Assembly (NCBI RefSeq): GCF_047638075.1
Contig: NZ_JBLJBV010000018.1
Location: 8,928 to 72,927, forward strand
Reading direction: 5' to 3'
Origin: UBA6197 sp047638075
GTDB taxonomy: Bacteria; Pseudomonadota; Alphaproteobacteria; Rhodobacterales; Rhodobacteraceae
DNA: 64,000 nt
In this document: positions 18,105-29,553 of the stretch, in pieces
How the letters are laid out: each line of letters begins with the position of its first letter
How positions within the stretch are numbered: the stretch's first letter is position 1
Notes under the pieces: model-generated
What the model was told of the DNA's origin: nothing
Databases searched by the model: none
What the model saw: only the letters and a program-made list of their open reading frames with translations
Translations under genes and position numbers: made by a program

Positions 18105-19010
18105 TCACGTTTTTCCCTGTCTCGGGGTTGGACAAGCCCCAGCACCACGCGCAACCCGGCACAGGATCTTTCCGATCGTGCGAAAGGTTTCGGACCGTGC
18201 CGTGGTTCTGCGCCAGACCAGCGCCACCCGGCGCGGATGGGCATCCGGCAGCGGGGTCAGGCGAACGCCTTGCCCCTCTGCCACCCCGGTCCGAACCGCC
18301 AGATTGGGCAGAAGGGTCATACCCAGCCCCTCTCCGACCATCGCAATCAAGGTGGGCAGGCTCGTTGCCTCAAAATGCGCGTTCCGCCGGAACGCTGAGG
18401 TGTCTACCGCCGCCAGCGCGTGGCGTTGAAGACAGTGACCGCTTTCAAGAAGCAACAGATCAAGATCCCGCTTTGCCGCGTCAAGCGGCATGCCCTCTGG
18501 CGTGGCAAGGTGATAGCCGTCCGAAAATAGCGGTGTTGTCGCCAACGCCCCCGTCTCAAACGGCAGGGCGATAAGCGCAAGGTCCAGCCGGCCGCTTTCC
18601 ACCCCCTCCAGCAGGCTTTCGGTCATCTCTTCGCGGATAAAGACGCGCAGCTGTGGAAAGGTTTCCCGGATCTCTGGGATCGCGCGGGGCAACAGATAGG
18701 GCCCGATGGTCGGGATCGCCCCCAGTCGCAGATCACCCTGTTCGGGGTTCAGATGGGCTGCGGCCAGCGTCTCGATGCGGTGCACCCCCTCCAAAAGTTT
18801 GCGCGCCTCTTTGACGACCCCCTCTCCGACCTCGGTCAGCAAAAGCGATCGGCTGGTCCGCTCAACCAGCTTTACGCCAAGCCGTGCCTCCAGTTCGCGC
18901 AGGCCCGCGCTTAGCGAGGGTTGGGTGACGTGGCACCGGGCCGCGGCCCGGGTAAAGTTCATCTCCTCTGCGATCGCGACGAGAAAGGCCATTTGTCGAA
19001 GCGTAAGCAT
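18105..19010 (-). CDS. oxyR: LysR-family hydrogen-peroxide regulator OxyR
   Basis: 301-residue LysR-type regulator divergent from katG. The HTH covers about residues 1-60 (FTRAAARCHVTQPSLSAGLRELE), followed by the ligand/redox domain. The peroxidatic cysteine is C193 in LESGHCLQRHAL. The position nine residues later, where E. coli OxyR has its resolving C208, is valine 202, and the only other cysteines are C26 and two near the C-terminus. It therefore may sense peroxide by a different chemistry. The OxyR-like site in front of katG supports the assignment. Confidence 0.9.
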   Translation of the reverse strand: MLTLRQMAFLVAIAEEMNFTRAAARCHVTQPSLSAGLRELEARLGVKLVERTSRSLLLTEVGEGVVKEARKLLEGVHRIETLAAAHLNPEQGDLRLGAIPTIGPYLLPRAIPEIRETFPQLRVFIREEMTESLLEGVESGRLDLALIALPFETGALATTPLFSDGYHLATPEGMPLDAAKRDLDLLLLESGHCLQRHALAAVDTSAFRRNAHFEATSLPTLIAMVGEGLGMTLLPNLAVRTGVAEGQGVRLTPLPDAHPRRVALVWRRTTARSETFRTIGKILCRVARGAGACPTPRQGKT

Positions 19011-19040
19011 GAGGGATCCTGTAAGCGTGCCAGCGTATTC

Positions 19041-19077
19041 ATTGATTTAGCCTATCGTAGCTATAGAACCAATTGAA
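19041..19077. promoter_or_regulatory. Candidate OxyR-binding site in the oxyR-katG divergent region
   Basis: Four tetranucleotides at 11-bp steps, ATTG-N7-CTAT-N7-ATAG-N7-TGAA, match the OxyR pattern ATAG-N7-CTAT-N7-ATAG-N7-CTAT: the two central boxes are exact, the first has one mismatch and the last is degenerate. The site lies 31 to 67 bp upstream of the oxyR start and about 90 to 120 bp upstream of katG. Confidence 0.6.
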
Positions 19078-19103
19078 TTTATCATGGATTCACCGCGCTG
19101 TAG

Positions 19104-21341
<2,238 letters not shown>

Positions 21342-21346
21342 TCGTT

Positions 21347-21369
21347 CCGGGCGGCTTTTGGTCGCCCGG
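21347..21369 (+). terminator. Stem-loop after katG
   Basis: A perfect 7-bp stem (CCGGGCG/CGCCCGG) with a 9-base loop starts 5 bases after the katG stop. No T-run follows, so it may end transcription weakly or protect the 3' end. Confidence 0.5.
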
Positions 21370-21511
21370 CTGCGTTCACCCGCGCGCGGGCCGGTGTTGG
21401 TGCGTTCACGAAAGGGAGAGTGTTTCCCGTTTTGCGGAGAGGATAATTGACTTAATTGCTCGGATAAAGATAGGTGACTCATATATCTTAGTAAAAACAT
21501 CGGAGCGTCTC

Positions 21512-22516
21512 ATGCTGACACGAAGATCATGCCTCACCAGCGGTTTGGCCCTTGGGGCCCTGGCTGTGGCTGGCCCTGTCTTTGCGCAGGACGCTGTCCA
21601 ACTGGTCGTTTACAATGCCCAGCACGAAAACCTGACCAAGGCCTGGGTGGAGGGGTTCACCGCACAGACCGGCATCCAGGTGGTCCTGCGCGACGGCGGG
21701 GATACGGAATTTGCCAACCAGATCGTCGCAGAAGGGGCCGCTTCGCCTGCGGATGTGTTCCTGACCGAAAATTCGCCCGCCATGGCGCTGGTCGACAATG
21801 CCGGGCTTTTTGCCGCCGTCGCACCTGACACGCTTGACATGGTGGCACCGCAATACCGCCCCACTGACGGCCACTGGATCGGGGTTGCCGCGCGCTCGAC
21901 CGTGTTTGCCTATGACACCCGCAAGCTGAGCGATGCGGACGCGCCGCGCTCGATCATGGATCTGGCCGATCCGGCCTGGAAGGGGCGGTGGGCCGCGTCC
22001 CCCACGGGGGCCGATTTTCAGGCGATCGTCGCGGCGATCCTCGACCTTGAGGGCGAAGACGCCACCCGCGCCTGGCTAAAGGGGATGAAAGCCAACTTTA
22101 CCGCCTATCGCGGCAACAGCAGCGTGATGAAGGCGATCAACGCGGGCGAGGTCGAGGGCGGCATCATCTATCACTATTACTACTACCGCGATCAGGCCAA
22201 GACCGGCGAAAACAGTAAAAACGTGGCGCTGCACTATTTCGGCAAGGGCGATCCCGGCGCGTTCGTCAGTGTGTCAGGCGGCGGGGTTCTGGCCTCCAGC
22301 AAGCAACCAGAGGCGGCGCAACAGCTGTTGAAATGGATCGTGGGGCAGGGCGGGCAGGATATTCTGCGCACGGGCGAGTCGCTGGAATATGCGCTTGTCG
22401 GGGCATCGAACCCGGCGCTGGTTCCGCTGGACACGCTGGACCCGCCACAGATCAACCCTTCCGATCTGAACGCCGCAAAGGTAAGCGCATTGATGACCGA
22501 GGCCGGCTTGCTTTGA
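21512..22516 (+). CDS. fbpA: Ferric-iron ABC transporter substrate-binding protein (FbpA/FutA type)
   Basis: 334-residue periplasmic binding protein. The N-terminus has a twin arginine (MLTRRSCLTSGLALGALAVAGPVFA), so export by Sec or Tat is possible, with cleavage before QDAVQ. The mature start VVYNAQHE and the tyrosine-rich IIYHYYYYRDQ segment match ferric-ion-binding proteins that hold Fe3+ with C-terminal tyrosines. The ATG at 21512 follows GGAGCG; an in-frame start at 21338 would overlap katG. The following permease and ATPase complete the importer. Iron supply next to the haem enzyme KatG may be functional or chance. Confidence 0.88.
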   Translation: MLTRRSCLTSGLALGALAVAGPVFAQDAVQLVVYNAQHENLTKAWVEGFTAQTGIQVVLRDGGDTEFANQIVAEGAASPADVFLTENSPAMALVDNAGLFAAVAPDTLDMVAPQYRPTDGHWIGVAARSTVFAYDTRKLSDADAPRSIMDLADPAWKGRWAASPTGADFQAIVAAILDLEGEDATRAWLKGMKANFTAYRGNSSVMKAINAGEVEGGIIYHYYYYRDQAKTGENSKNVALHYFGKGDPGAFVSVSGGGVLASSKQPEAAQQLLKWIVGQGGQDILRTGESLEYALVGASNPALVPLDTLDPPQINPSDLNAAKVSALMTEAGLL

Positions 22517-22571
22517 ATACGCGCGCACCGGTGCGCCACAAGATCGTCATCAGCAAATGAGCAAGTAAGCC

Positions 22572-24146
22572 ATGGGCATCATCGAACACCGCGCCTACAG
22601 CCCGGCGCCGCTGCCCCGCCTGCGGCGGCTGCGCGCGCCGTCGCTGATCAGCGTGGCGGCGGTTCTGGTGATGGTGTTCGCGCTGGTGCCGCTTGGCTTT
22701 GTCATCTGGGCGGTGGCGCAAAGCGGCTGGCCCACAGTGGCGGCGCTGGTGTTTCGCCCGCGTGTGGGTGATTTGCTGATCGGCACCGTTTTGCTGATCA
22801 CGCTGACGGTGCCGATTTCGGTGGTGCTGTCACTGGCGCTAGCCTGGCTGACCGAACGCAGCGACCTGCCCGGCGCGCGGGTCTGGGCGTGGTTGGCCAT
22901 CGCGCCGCTGGCGGTGCCGGCGTTCGTGCACAGCTATGCGTGGATCACCGTGCTGCCCGGCCTGCACGGGCTGCCTGCGGGTGTGCTGATTTCAACCCTG
23001 GCCTATTTTCCCTTCGTCTATCTGCCCGTCGCCGCTGCGCTGCGCTTTCTGGATCCGGGGCTGGAAGAGGCCGCGGCCGCCCTTGGCCATACGCCCTGGC
23101 GGGTGTTTTTGCATGTCGTCGTCCCGCAACTGCGGCTGGCAATTCTGGCCGGGTCGCTGCTGTTGGCGCTGCATCTTTTGACGGAATACGGGCTGTTTGC
23201 CTTTATCCGCTTTGATACGTTCACCACGGCCATCGTCGATCAGTTCCAGTCGCGCTTTGACAGTGCGGCGGCCAACATGCTGGCCGGGGTGCTGGTGATC
23301 TGCTGCCTTGCCGTTCTGGCCGCCGAGATCATGTTGCGCGGGCGTGCGCGCTATGCGCGTGTCGGATCGGGCGCGGCACGCAAACCGCGCCGGATGCGGC
23401 TGGGCCGTGCAGTTTGGCCGTGCCTTGCGCTGCCGTTTGGTGTTGCGGCTCTTAGCCTCGGGGTGCCGCTTTTGACCATCGCGCGCTGGCTGGTCGCGGG
23501 CGGTGCGCAGGTCTGGGACATGGGGGCGATCGGCCTTGCCTTTTGGCAGACGCTGGTGCTGGCGGTGGGCGGTGCGCTGCTGGCCGTGGTGATGGCAACA
23601 CCGGCCGCGTGGCTTGCCAACCGGCGCAGCGGACCGCTGCCGCGCCTGCTGGAGGCGGGCAACTATATCGTTGGCGCGCTACCCGGTGTTGTCGTGGCGC
23701 TGGCGCTGGTGACAATCACCGTGCGCGTGGCACTGCCGCTATATCAAAGTGTTGCGACCATCCTTGCCGCCTATGCGCTGATGTTTCTGCCGCGCGCCAT
23801 GATCAACCTGCGCGCCAGCCTTGCGCGTGCGCCGGTAGAACTGGAACAGGCGGCAGGTGTGCTGGGGCGCAACCCGTTCCAGGCGCTTTTGCAGATCACC
23901 ATGCGGCTATCCGCGCCGGGTGCGGCGGTGGGCGCGGCGCTGGTGGGTATCGGCATCATGACCGAACTGACGGCGACACAGATGCTGGCCCCCAATGGCA
24001 CGCGCACGCTGGCACTGGCGTTCTGGGCCAAAAGCGGCGAGCTGGACTATGCCGCCGCAGCACCCTATGCGCTGATCATGGTCGCCCTGTCCCTGCCTCT
24101 CACCTGGGTCTTGTTCGTGCAGTCACGGCGCATGGCCGGCAGATGA
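22572..24146 (+). CDS. fbpB: Ferric-iron ABC transporter permease (fused two-domain FbpB)
   Basis: 524-residue inner-membrane permease with two tandem permease domains, as in FbpB/SfuB. The first EAA-type loop is [25 protein letters not shown] and the second is [23 protein letters not shown]. Roughly 12 membrane segments can be counted from the hydrophobic runs. It lies 55 bases after the binding protein and overlaps the ATPase gene by ATGA, so the three are one operon. Confidence 0.9.
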   Translation: MGIIEHRAYSPAPLPRLRRLRAPSLISVAAVLVMVFALVPLGFVIWAVAQSGWPTVAALVFRPRVGDLLIGTVLLITLTVPISVVLSLALAWLTERSDLPGARVWAWLAIAPLAVPAFVHSYAWITVLPGLHGLPAGVLISTLAYFPFVYLPVAAALRFLDPGLEEAAAALGHTPWRVFLHVVVPQLRLAILAGSLLLALHLLTEYGLFAFIRFDTFTTAIVDQFQSRFDSAAANMLAGVLVICCLAVLAAEIMLRGRARYARVGSGAARKPRRMRLGRAVWPCLALPFGVAALSLGVPLLTIARWLVAGGAQVWDMGAIGLAFWQTLVLAVGGALLAVVMATPAAWLANRRSGPLPRLLEAGNYIVGALPGVVVALALVTITVRVALPLYQSVATILAAYALMFLPRAMINLRASLARAPVELEQAAGVLGRNPFQALLQITMRLSAPGAAVGAALVGIGIMTELTATQMLAPNGTRTLALAFWAKSGELDYAAAAPYALIMVALSLPLTWVLFVQSRRMAGR

Positions 24147-25225
24147 GCGTCCTGACCCTTGAAAACCTGTCGAAATCCTTTGGGCCCGTTGGTGCGGTGC
24201 GCGACATCAACCTTTCACTGCGGCCGGGCGAGCGCACGGCAATCGTGGGGCCGTCGGGCTGTGGCAAGACAACGCTGCTGCGCCTTATCGCCGGGTTCGA
24301 GGCGCCGACGACCGGGTGCATCCTGCTGGACGGGGTGCTGATCGCGGACGCCACTACCAGCCTGCCGACACATTTGCGCGGTATTGGCCTGGTCGCGCAG
24401 GATGGTGCGCTGTTTCCGCACCTTTCCGTTGCCGACAATATCGGCTTTGGCATCGCGACCAAAGCACCCGACCGCGCGCAGATCATCGCAGATGTGGGGC
24501 ATCTTGTCGGGCTGTCGAAACCCTCGCTTGCGCGCTATCCGCACGAGTTGTCAGGTGGCCAGCAACAGCGCGTCGCATTGGCCCGCGCGATGGTGCGCAA
24601 ACCGCGCCTGATGCTGCTGGACGAGCCGTTTTCGTCGCTGGATACCGGCCTGCGCGCGGAAATGCGCAAGGCCGTCACCGCCGTGCTGGCCAAGGCCGGG
24701 ATCGCGTCGATCCTGGTCACGCATGACCGGGTTGAGGCCCTGTCTTATGGCGATCAGATCGCGGTCATGCACGAGGGGCATTTTGCACAGGTCGGCCCGC
24801 CACGCGCGCTATATCGCAAACCGCGCAACCGGCTGACGGCCGAATTTCTGGGGGATGCGATCATCTTGCCCGCAACGCTGCGCGCGGGCATGGCGCATTG
24901 TGCATTGGGCCACCTGCCCGTCGATGAACCAAAGGCGCGCGACCACGCCTTGATCCTGCTGCGCCCTGATCAGCTACATCTGCACCCCTGTCACAACCCG
25001 CGCGATGACGGCATCCCCACGGTCGAAATCCTTGAGGTCGAATTCGGCGGGGCCGATTGCAGCATCAGGATGCGGCCCATTGCGGTGCCCGGAACGGCCG
25101 CCACCCATGATGCAACCTTCAATCTGCGCCAACCGTCCGATCTGCCCCTGTGCACGGGTGATATTGCCGCCGTTACCATCACCGGCACCGCCCATGTTCT
25201 GGACGATGATCCGCCTGCGGCCTGA
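24143..25225 (+). CDS. fbpC: Ferric-iron ABC transporter ATPase (FbpC type)
   Basis: 360-residue ATPase. Walker [10 protein letters not shown] is near residue 37, the signature is [15 protein letters not shown], Walker B is [12 protein letters not shown] and the switch histidine is in [10 protein letters not shown]; a C-terminal TOBE-like domain follows from about residue 240. The start is the ATG that overlaps the fbpB stop; the open frame further upstream is only the shadow of fbpB. The gene ends 14 bases from a convergent hydrolase gene with no visible terminator. Confidence 0.9.
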   Translation: MSVLTLENLSKSFGPVGAVRDINLSLRPGERTAIVGPSGCGKTTLLRLIAGFEAPTTGCILLDGVLIADATTSLPTHLRGIGLVAQDGALFPHLSVADNIGFGIATKAPDRAQIIADVGHLVGLSKPSLARYPHELSGGQQQRVALARAMVRKPRLMLLDEPFSSLDTGLRAEMRKAVTAVLAKAGIASILVTHDRVEALSYGDQIAVMHEGHFAQVGPPRALYRKPRNRLTAEFLGDAIILPATLRAGMAHCALGHLPVDEPKARDHALILLRPDQLHLHPCHNPRDDGIPTVEILEVEFGGADCSIRMRPIAVPGTAATHDATFNLRQPSDLPLCTGDIAAVTITGTAHVLDDDPPAA

Positions 25226-25239
25226 TCCCGCAAACCGCC

Positions 25240-26133
25240 TCAGGCCATCCGTGCGATTGCCGCGATGATTGCGGCAAAGCTGCGCCTTGCGCGGTCGCTG
25301 GTGCGGCGGGCGCGCAGATAGCCGTGAACCAGTTGCGGTTCATTGCGCCAATGGGCGGGCACGCCGGCGGCGGTCAGGCGCAGGGCATAGTCGCGGGCGT
25401 CATCGCGTAGCGGGTCCACATCGGCGCTGACCAGAAAAGCGGGGGGCAGGCCGGTCAGATCTGGCGCGCACAGCGGGGCGGCCAGCGGGTCTGTGGCGCT
25501 ATTGTCCGGGCCGTGCAGCATGGCGCGGTAAGACGCCAGATCCTGGGTACGCAGCATCGGGGCCATGGCGTTTTCAGTGTAGGAGGGCGCGGTTTGATCA
25601 CCGCCCAGACCCGGATAGATCAGCACCTGACCCAGCGGCATTGGCCCCGCCATATCGCGCATGGCAAGACACAGCGCCGCCGCCAGATTGCCGCCTGCGC
25701 TGTCGCCCGCGACCACACCCTGCCGGCCCTGACCGGCCAGCGCCCGCCAGACCGCCTGCACATCGGTGATTTGCGCCGGGTAGCGGTGTTCCGGGGCCAG
25801 CCGGTAATCGGCCGATACCACGGTCAGGCCGGTCGCATCGGCAATCTCGGCGCAGACATCATCGTGGCTGTCCAGCCCGCCGACCACAAAGCCGCCGCCG
25901 TGCAGGTATAGCACGAACGCCCCCCGATCGACGCCGTAAACCCGGCACGGCACACCGCCGATACTGCGGTCTTCGACGGCCAGCCCTTCGGGGCGCGGCG
26001 CGCGAAAGCGGGCGCACATCTGATCATAATAGCGACGGTTCTCGGTCGCGCTGGCACCGTTGGAGTCTGGTGGGTAGGCATCATCGGTGCGGGCGATGAA
26101 ATCCAGAACCTCGGGGTCGGTGATTTGGCTCAT
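25240..26133 (-). CDS. Alpha/beta hydrolase of the hormone-sensitive-lipase family (possible acylcarnitine esterase)
   Basis: 297-residue cytoplasmic esterase. The oxyanion-hole motif LHGGGF is at residues 78-83, the nucleophile S145 lies in GDSAGG, and the acid and base are D240 (DVDPLRDD) and H270 (LVHGY), so the triad is complete. The ATG at 26133 overlaps the stop of the upstream transporter ATPase (ATGA), placing it last in the carnitine-type operon. A role in releasing carnitine from acylcarnitines fits that context but is inferred; other short-chain esters are possible. Confidence 0.8.
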   Translation of the reverse strand: MSQITDPEVLDFIARTDDAYPPDSNGASATENRRYYDQMCARFRAPRPEGLAVEDRSIGGVPCRVYGVDRGAFVLYLHGGGFVVGGLDSHDDVCAEIADATGLTVVSADYRLAPEHRYPAQITDVQAVWRALAGQGRQGVVAGDSAGGNLAAALCLAMRDMAGPMPLGQVLIYPGLGGDQTAPSYTENAMAPMLRTQDLASYRAMLHGPDNSATDPLAAPLCAPDLTGLPPAFLVSADVDPLRDDARDYALRLTAAGVPAHWRNEPQLVHGYLRARRTSDRARRSFAAIIAAIARMA

Positions 26134-27746
26134 TTGACTGGCTCCGATTGCGCCGCGATGCGTTGGGTCAGCCAATCGGGGTCGGGTTCGGGGACCGAGG
26201 CCAGAAGATCAGCGGTATAGGGGTGCAAAGGCGGGGTCAGGACATCTTCTTTTCTTCCCGCATCCATGACCTGACCCTGACGCATGACCACCACCTCATC
26301 CGCGATTGCGCGGACGGTGGCAATGTCATGGGTGATGAACATGTAGGAAACACCGGTTTTGTCCTGAAGCCGGCTCAGCAGGCGCAAGATATCTTCAGCA
26401 ACCAACTGATCAAGCGCGCTGGTGACCTCATCGCAGATGATGAAGGTGGGTTCGGCGGCCAGCGCGCGGGCAATGCCGATGCGCTGTTTTTGCCCCCCTG
26501 AAAGAGCGCCCGGCAAACGGTCGAGGTAGTCGGCCGGGTCCAGTTCGATCTGCTCCATCAGCTCATTCAGGCGGGTGTTCAGCGCGGTGCCGGTCAGGCC
26601 ATGGTAGAATTTCAGCGGGCGGCCCAGGATCTGGCGCAGGGTCTGACGCGGGTTCAGCGCGGTATCGGCCATCTGATAGATCATCTGCACCGTGCGCAGC
26701 TGTTCGCGGCTGCGGTCCGCCAGACGCGGCGGCAGTGGCTGGCCGTCCAGTTCAACCAGACCCTGGCGCTGCGGCAAAAGCCCGGTGATCACACGGGCGG
26801 TCGTGGATTTGCCGGACCCGGATTCGCCCACCACCGCAACCGTCGCACCGCGGGGCACCTCAAAGCTGACATCGCGCAACACGTCTGACGCACCATAGCC
26901 CGCCGTAATCCCCTGCAACCGCAGCGCCGGAAATTCGGCCTTGGGCAAGACCCGGTCGGCGCGGCGAAAATTGCGCACCGCCCAAAGCGAACGGGTATAG
27001 TCTTCTTTCGGGGTCTCCATCATCTGCCGGGTCGGGGCCTCTTCAACCTCGCGGCCGTGGCGCATGACCTTGATCTTGTCGGCCATCTGCGCGACCACGG
27101 CCAGATCATGGGTGATGTAGATCGCGGCGGTGCCGAAATCACGCACCGCGCTGCGGATTGCGGCCAGCACGCCGACCTGAGTGGTGACATCCAGCGCGGT
27201 CGTGGGTTCGTCAAAGACGATCACATCGGGGCGACAGGCCATCGCCATGGCCACCATCGCGCGCTGCAATTGCCCGCCTGAGACCTGATGCGGAAAGCGC
27301 AGGCCGAAATGGTCCGGGTCGGGCAGGTGCATCCGTTTGTAAAGGTCGCGGGCGAAAGCCTCGGATTCCTGACGCGACGCGGTGCCGTGAATCTGCGGCC
27401 CCTCCAGAAACTGGGCCATCAGCCGCCAGGCGGGGTTGAAACTGGCCGCCGCCGACTGCGCCACATAGGCGATACGCCGGCCACGGATGTTGCGTGCAGC
27501 ACGGCCCGAAAGGTGGGCCAGATCCGTGCCATCAAACAGGATCTTGCCGCCCGAAATGCGGCAACCGGGGGCCGAATAGCCCATCGCCGCCAGCCCCAGC
27601 GTTGATTTCCCGGCCCCCGATTCCCCGATCAGGCCGACCACCTCGCCGCGGTTCAGTTGCAGGTTGACGCCATGCAGGATCGGCGTCCAGCCGTCCTCGC
27701 CGCGCGCGTCGACTTTCAGTCCCTGGATGTCCAGCAAGGGTGCCAT
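26130..27746 (-). CDS. Peptide/nickel-type ABC transporter ATPase, fused DppD-DppF
   Basis: 538-residue protein with two complete ATPase modules. The first has Walker A GESGAGKST and signature VSGGQLQRAMVA; the second has Walker A GESGSGKST and signature [10 protein letters not shown]. Walker B aspartates are in VIVFDEPTTALD and [12 protein letters not shown]. Such fusions power oligopeptide-family importers with SBP_bac_5 binding proteins, and the matching permeases and binding protein are immediately upstream. It starts 3 bases after the DppC-like permease. Confidence 0.9.
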   Translation of the reverse strand: MAPLLDIQGLKVDARGEDGWTPILHGVNLQLNRGEVVGLIGESGAGKSTLGLAAMGYSAPGCRISGGKILFDGTDLAHLSGRAARNIRGRRIAYVAQSAAASFNPAWRLMAQFLEGPQIHGTASRQESEAFARDLYKRMHLPDPDHFGLRFPHQVSGGQLQRAMVAMAMACRPDVIVFDEPTTALDVTTQVGVLAAIRSAVRDFGTAAIYITHDLAVVAQMADKIKVMRHGREVEEAPTRQMMETPKEDYTRSLWAVRNFRRADRVLPKAEFPALRLQGITAGYGASDVLRDVSFEVPRGATVAVVGESGSGKSTTARVITGLLPQRQGLVELDGQPLPPRLADRSREQLRTVQMIYQMADTALNPRQTLRQILGRPLKFYHGLTGTALNTRLNELMEQIELDPADYLDRLPGALSGGQKQRIGIARALAAEPTFIICDEVTSALDQLVAEDILRLLSRLQDKTGVSYMFITHDIATVRAIADEVVVMRQGQVMDAGRKEDVLTPPLHPYTADLLASVPEPDPDWLTQRIAAQSEPVK

Positions 27747-27749
27747 GGA

Positions 27750-28577
27750 TTACTCCTTCAGGCCCGAGGCGCGGTGAAGCATCCAATCCACCACGAAGTT
27801 GACCGCCACCGTCAGCACCGCAATCGCCGCCGCCGGAAGCAAGGGGGTGATGTCGCCAAAGGTGATCAGCGCGGCATTGTCGCGCACCATGGAACCCCAG
27901 TCCGCCATCGGCGGCGGCATCCCCAGACCCAGAAACGACAGCGATGAGATGGTCAGAAACACAAAGCAGAACCGCAGCCCGAATTCCGCGACCAAGGGCG
28001 CCGCGATATTGGGCAGCACCTCGTAGCGGATCAGCCACCAGATGCCTTCGCCGCGCAGTTGGGCGGCCTCGACGTAATCCATCACCATCACGTTCATGGC
28101 GGTGGCGCGTGCCAGCCGAAACACCCGCGTCGCATCCAGCACCGCGATGACCATCACCAGATTTGTGACCCCCGGCCCCAGTGCCGACAGCGCCAGCAGC
28201 GTAAAGATCAGCGCCGGCACCGCCATCAACAGATCGACCAGCCGCGACAGGCCCATATCGACCCAGCCCCCCAGCGCCGCCGCCAAAAGCCCCAGCACCG
28301 CCCCTATGATGAAGGCAAGGAAGGTGGTCAGCACAGCAACCCCAACGGTATTGCGCGCGCCCCAGATCAGCCGCGAAAGCATGTCGCGCCCCAGCGCATC
28401 GGTGCCCAGGATATAGTCGCCGCCCCATGGTTCAAACTGGGCGCCAACAATTTCAGCCTCGCCAAAGGGGGCCAGCAGCGGCGCGCCAATGGCAACAACC
28501 GCATAAAGCGCGATCAGCACCATCCCCAAAAGGGCGGTCAGCGGGATATGGCGCAGGGTGCGTGTCAGGTTTGCCAT
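27750..28577 (-). CDS. Peptide/nickel-type ABC transporter permease (DppC-like)
   Basis: 275-residue inner-membrane permease with about six hydrophobic segments. The DppC family block HILGTDxxGRD is seen as YILGTDALGRDMLSRLIWGARN, and the EAA loop is YVEAAQLRGEGIWWLIRYEVLPN. The ATG at 28577 was chosen over a longer in-frame extension because MANLTRTLRH is the natural family start and the extension would overlap the upstream gene. It is part of the carnitine-type operon. Confidence 0.88.
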   Translation of the reverse strand: MANLTRTLRHIPLTALLGMVLIALYAVVAIGAPLLAPFGEAEIVGAQFEPWGGDYILGTDALGRDMLSRLIWGARNTVGVAVLTTFLAFIIGAVLGLLAAALGGWVDMGLSRLVDLLMAVPALIFTLLALSALGPGVTNLVMVIAVLDATRVFRLARATAMNVMVMDYVEAAQLRGEGIWWLIRYEVLPNIAAPLVAEFGLRFCFVFLTISSLSFLGLGMPPPMADWGSMVRDNAALITFGDITPLLPAAAIAVLTVAVNFVVDWMLHRASGLKE

Positions 28578-28581
28578 GCCG

Positions 28582-29553
28582 CTACCTCGGGTGCAGAAGG
28601 CGCGGGTTGGTGGCAATTGCCAACACATCGGCCAGAAGGTTCAGCGAAATATAGACCGCCGCAAAGATCAGCGCGCAGGCCTGCACCACTGCAAGGTCAC
28701 GGTTGGTCACGGAATCGACCATCAACTGGCCCAGACCGGGATAGACAAAGACCACCTCGACAATCACCACGCCAGTGATCAGCCACGCGACATTCAGCGC
28801 GATCACGTTGATCACCGGGGCCAGCGCGTTCGGCAGCGCGTGGCGCACCACCACCCGCGAGTTCGACGCACCCTTCAGCCGCGCCATCGCGATATAGGGC
28901 GCGCCCAGCACGTTGACCACCGCCGCGCGCGTCATCCGCATCATATGCGCGGTAACCACCAAAACCAGCGTCACCGCAGGCAGGAATGCGCGGGTCAGCA
29001 TATCCCACAGGTCGGGGCGGGGGCCAAAACTGGCCATCGAGGGAAAGATCCCCAACCGGACCGACAGCCAATACATCAGGATGTAGGCGATGAAAAACTC
29101 AGGGAACGAAATCGCGGAAAGCGTCAGCGTATTGATCACCCGGTCAAACCAGCTACCGCGCCACAGCGCGGCCAGCAGCCCCAGCACCACCGCCAGCGGC
29201 ACGGCAATGACCGCCGCATAGCCCGCCAGAAACAGCGTATTGCCCAAACGCCCCGCCAGCAGTTCGGAAACCGGGCGACCATTGGCCAGCGATTGGCCAA
29301 AATCGCCCTGCACGATACCGCCAACCCAATCCAGGTAGCGATAGACGATAGGCCGGTCCAACCCCAGTTCACGCCGGAAGGCGGCCACGGTTTCCGGCGT
29401 CGCGGATTGGCCCAGCACCTGCTGCGCGATATCGCCGGGCAGCAGGCTGACAGCCAGAAACACCAGCACCGAAATCAGCCATAGCGTGCCAAGGCCAAGG
29501 CCAATCCGGGTCAGGATCATGCGGCGCAGCGCGTGGCCTTGTGCGCCACTCAT
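28582..29553 (-). CDS. Peptide/nickel-type ABC transporter permease (DppB-like)
   Basis: 323-residue inner-membrane permease. The N-terminal helix and VSLLPGDIAQQVLGQSAT are typical of DppB, with the EAA-type loop in YIAMARLKGASNSRVVVRHALPNAL near the C-terminal half. Its ATG overlaps the stop of the carnitine dehydrogenase gene (ATGA), tying the importer to that enzyme. About six membrane segments. Confidence 0.88.
   Translation of the reverse strand: MSGAQGHALRRMILTRIGLGLGTLWLISVLVFLAVSLLPGDIAQQVLGQSATPETVAAFRRELGLDRPIVYRYLDWVGGIVQGDFGQSLANGRPVSELLAGRLGNTLFLAGYAAVIAVPLAVVLGLLAALWRGSWFDRVINTLTLSAISFPEFFIAYILMYWLSVRLGIFPSMASFGPRPDLWDMLTRAFLPAVTLVLVVTAHMMRMTRAAVVNVLGAPYIAMARLKGASNSRVVVRHALPNALAPVINVIALNVAWLITGVVIVEVVFVYPGLGQLMVDSVTNRDLAVVQACALIFAAVYISLNLLADVLAIATNPRLLHPR

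Noticed and set aside
21447..21475. TTGACT followed by AT-rich sequence ahead of the iron transporter as a promoter or iron box
   Set aside because: No convincing -10 hexamer at 16-18 bp and no iron-regulator palindrome I can defend.
23543..24142. N-terminal extension of the FbpC frame into fbpB
   Set aside because: The extra 200 residues are glycine/alanine/arginine-rich shadow sequence; the ATP-binding cassette starts at the ATGA overlap at 24143.
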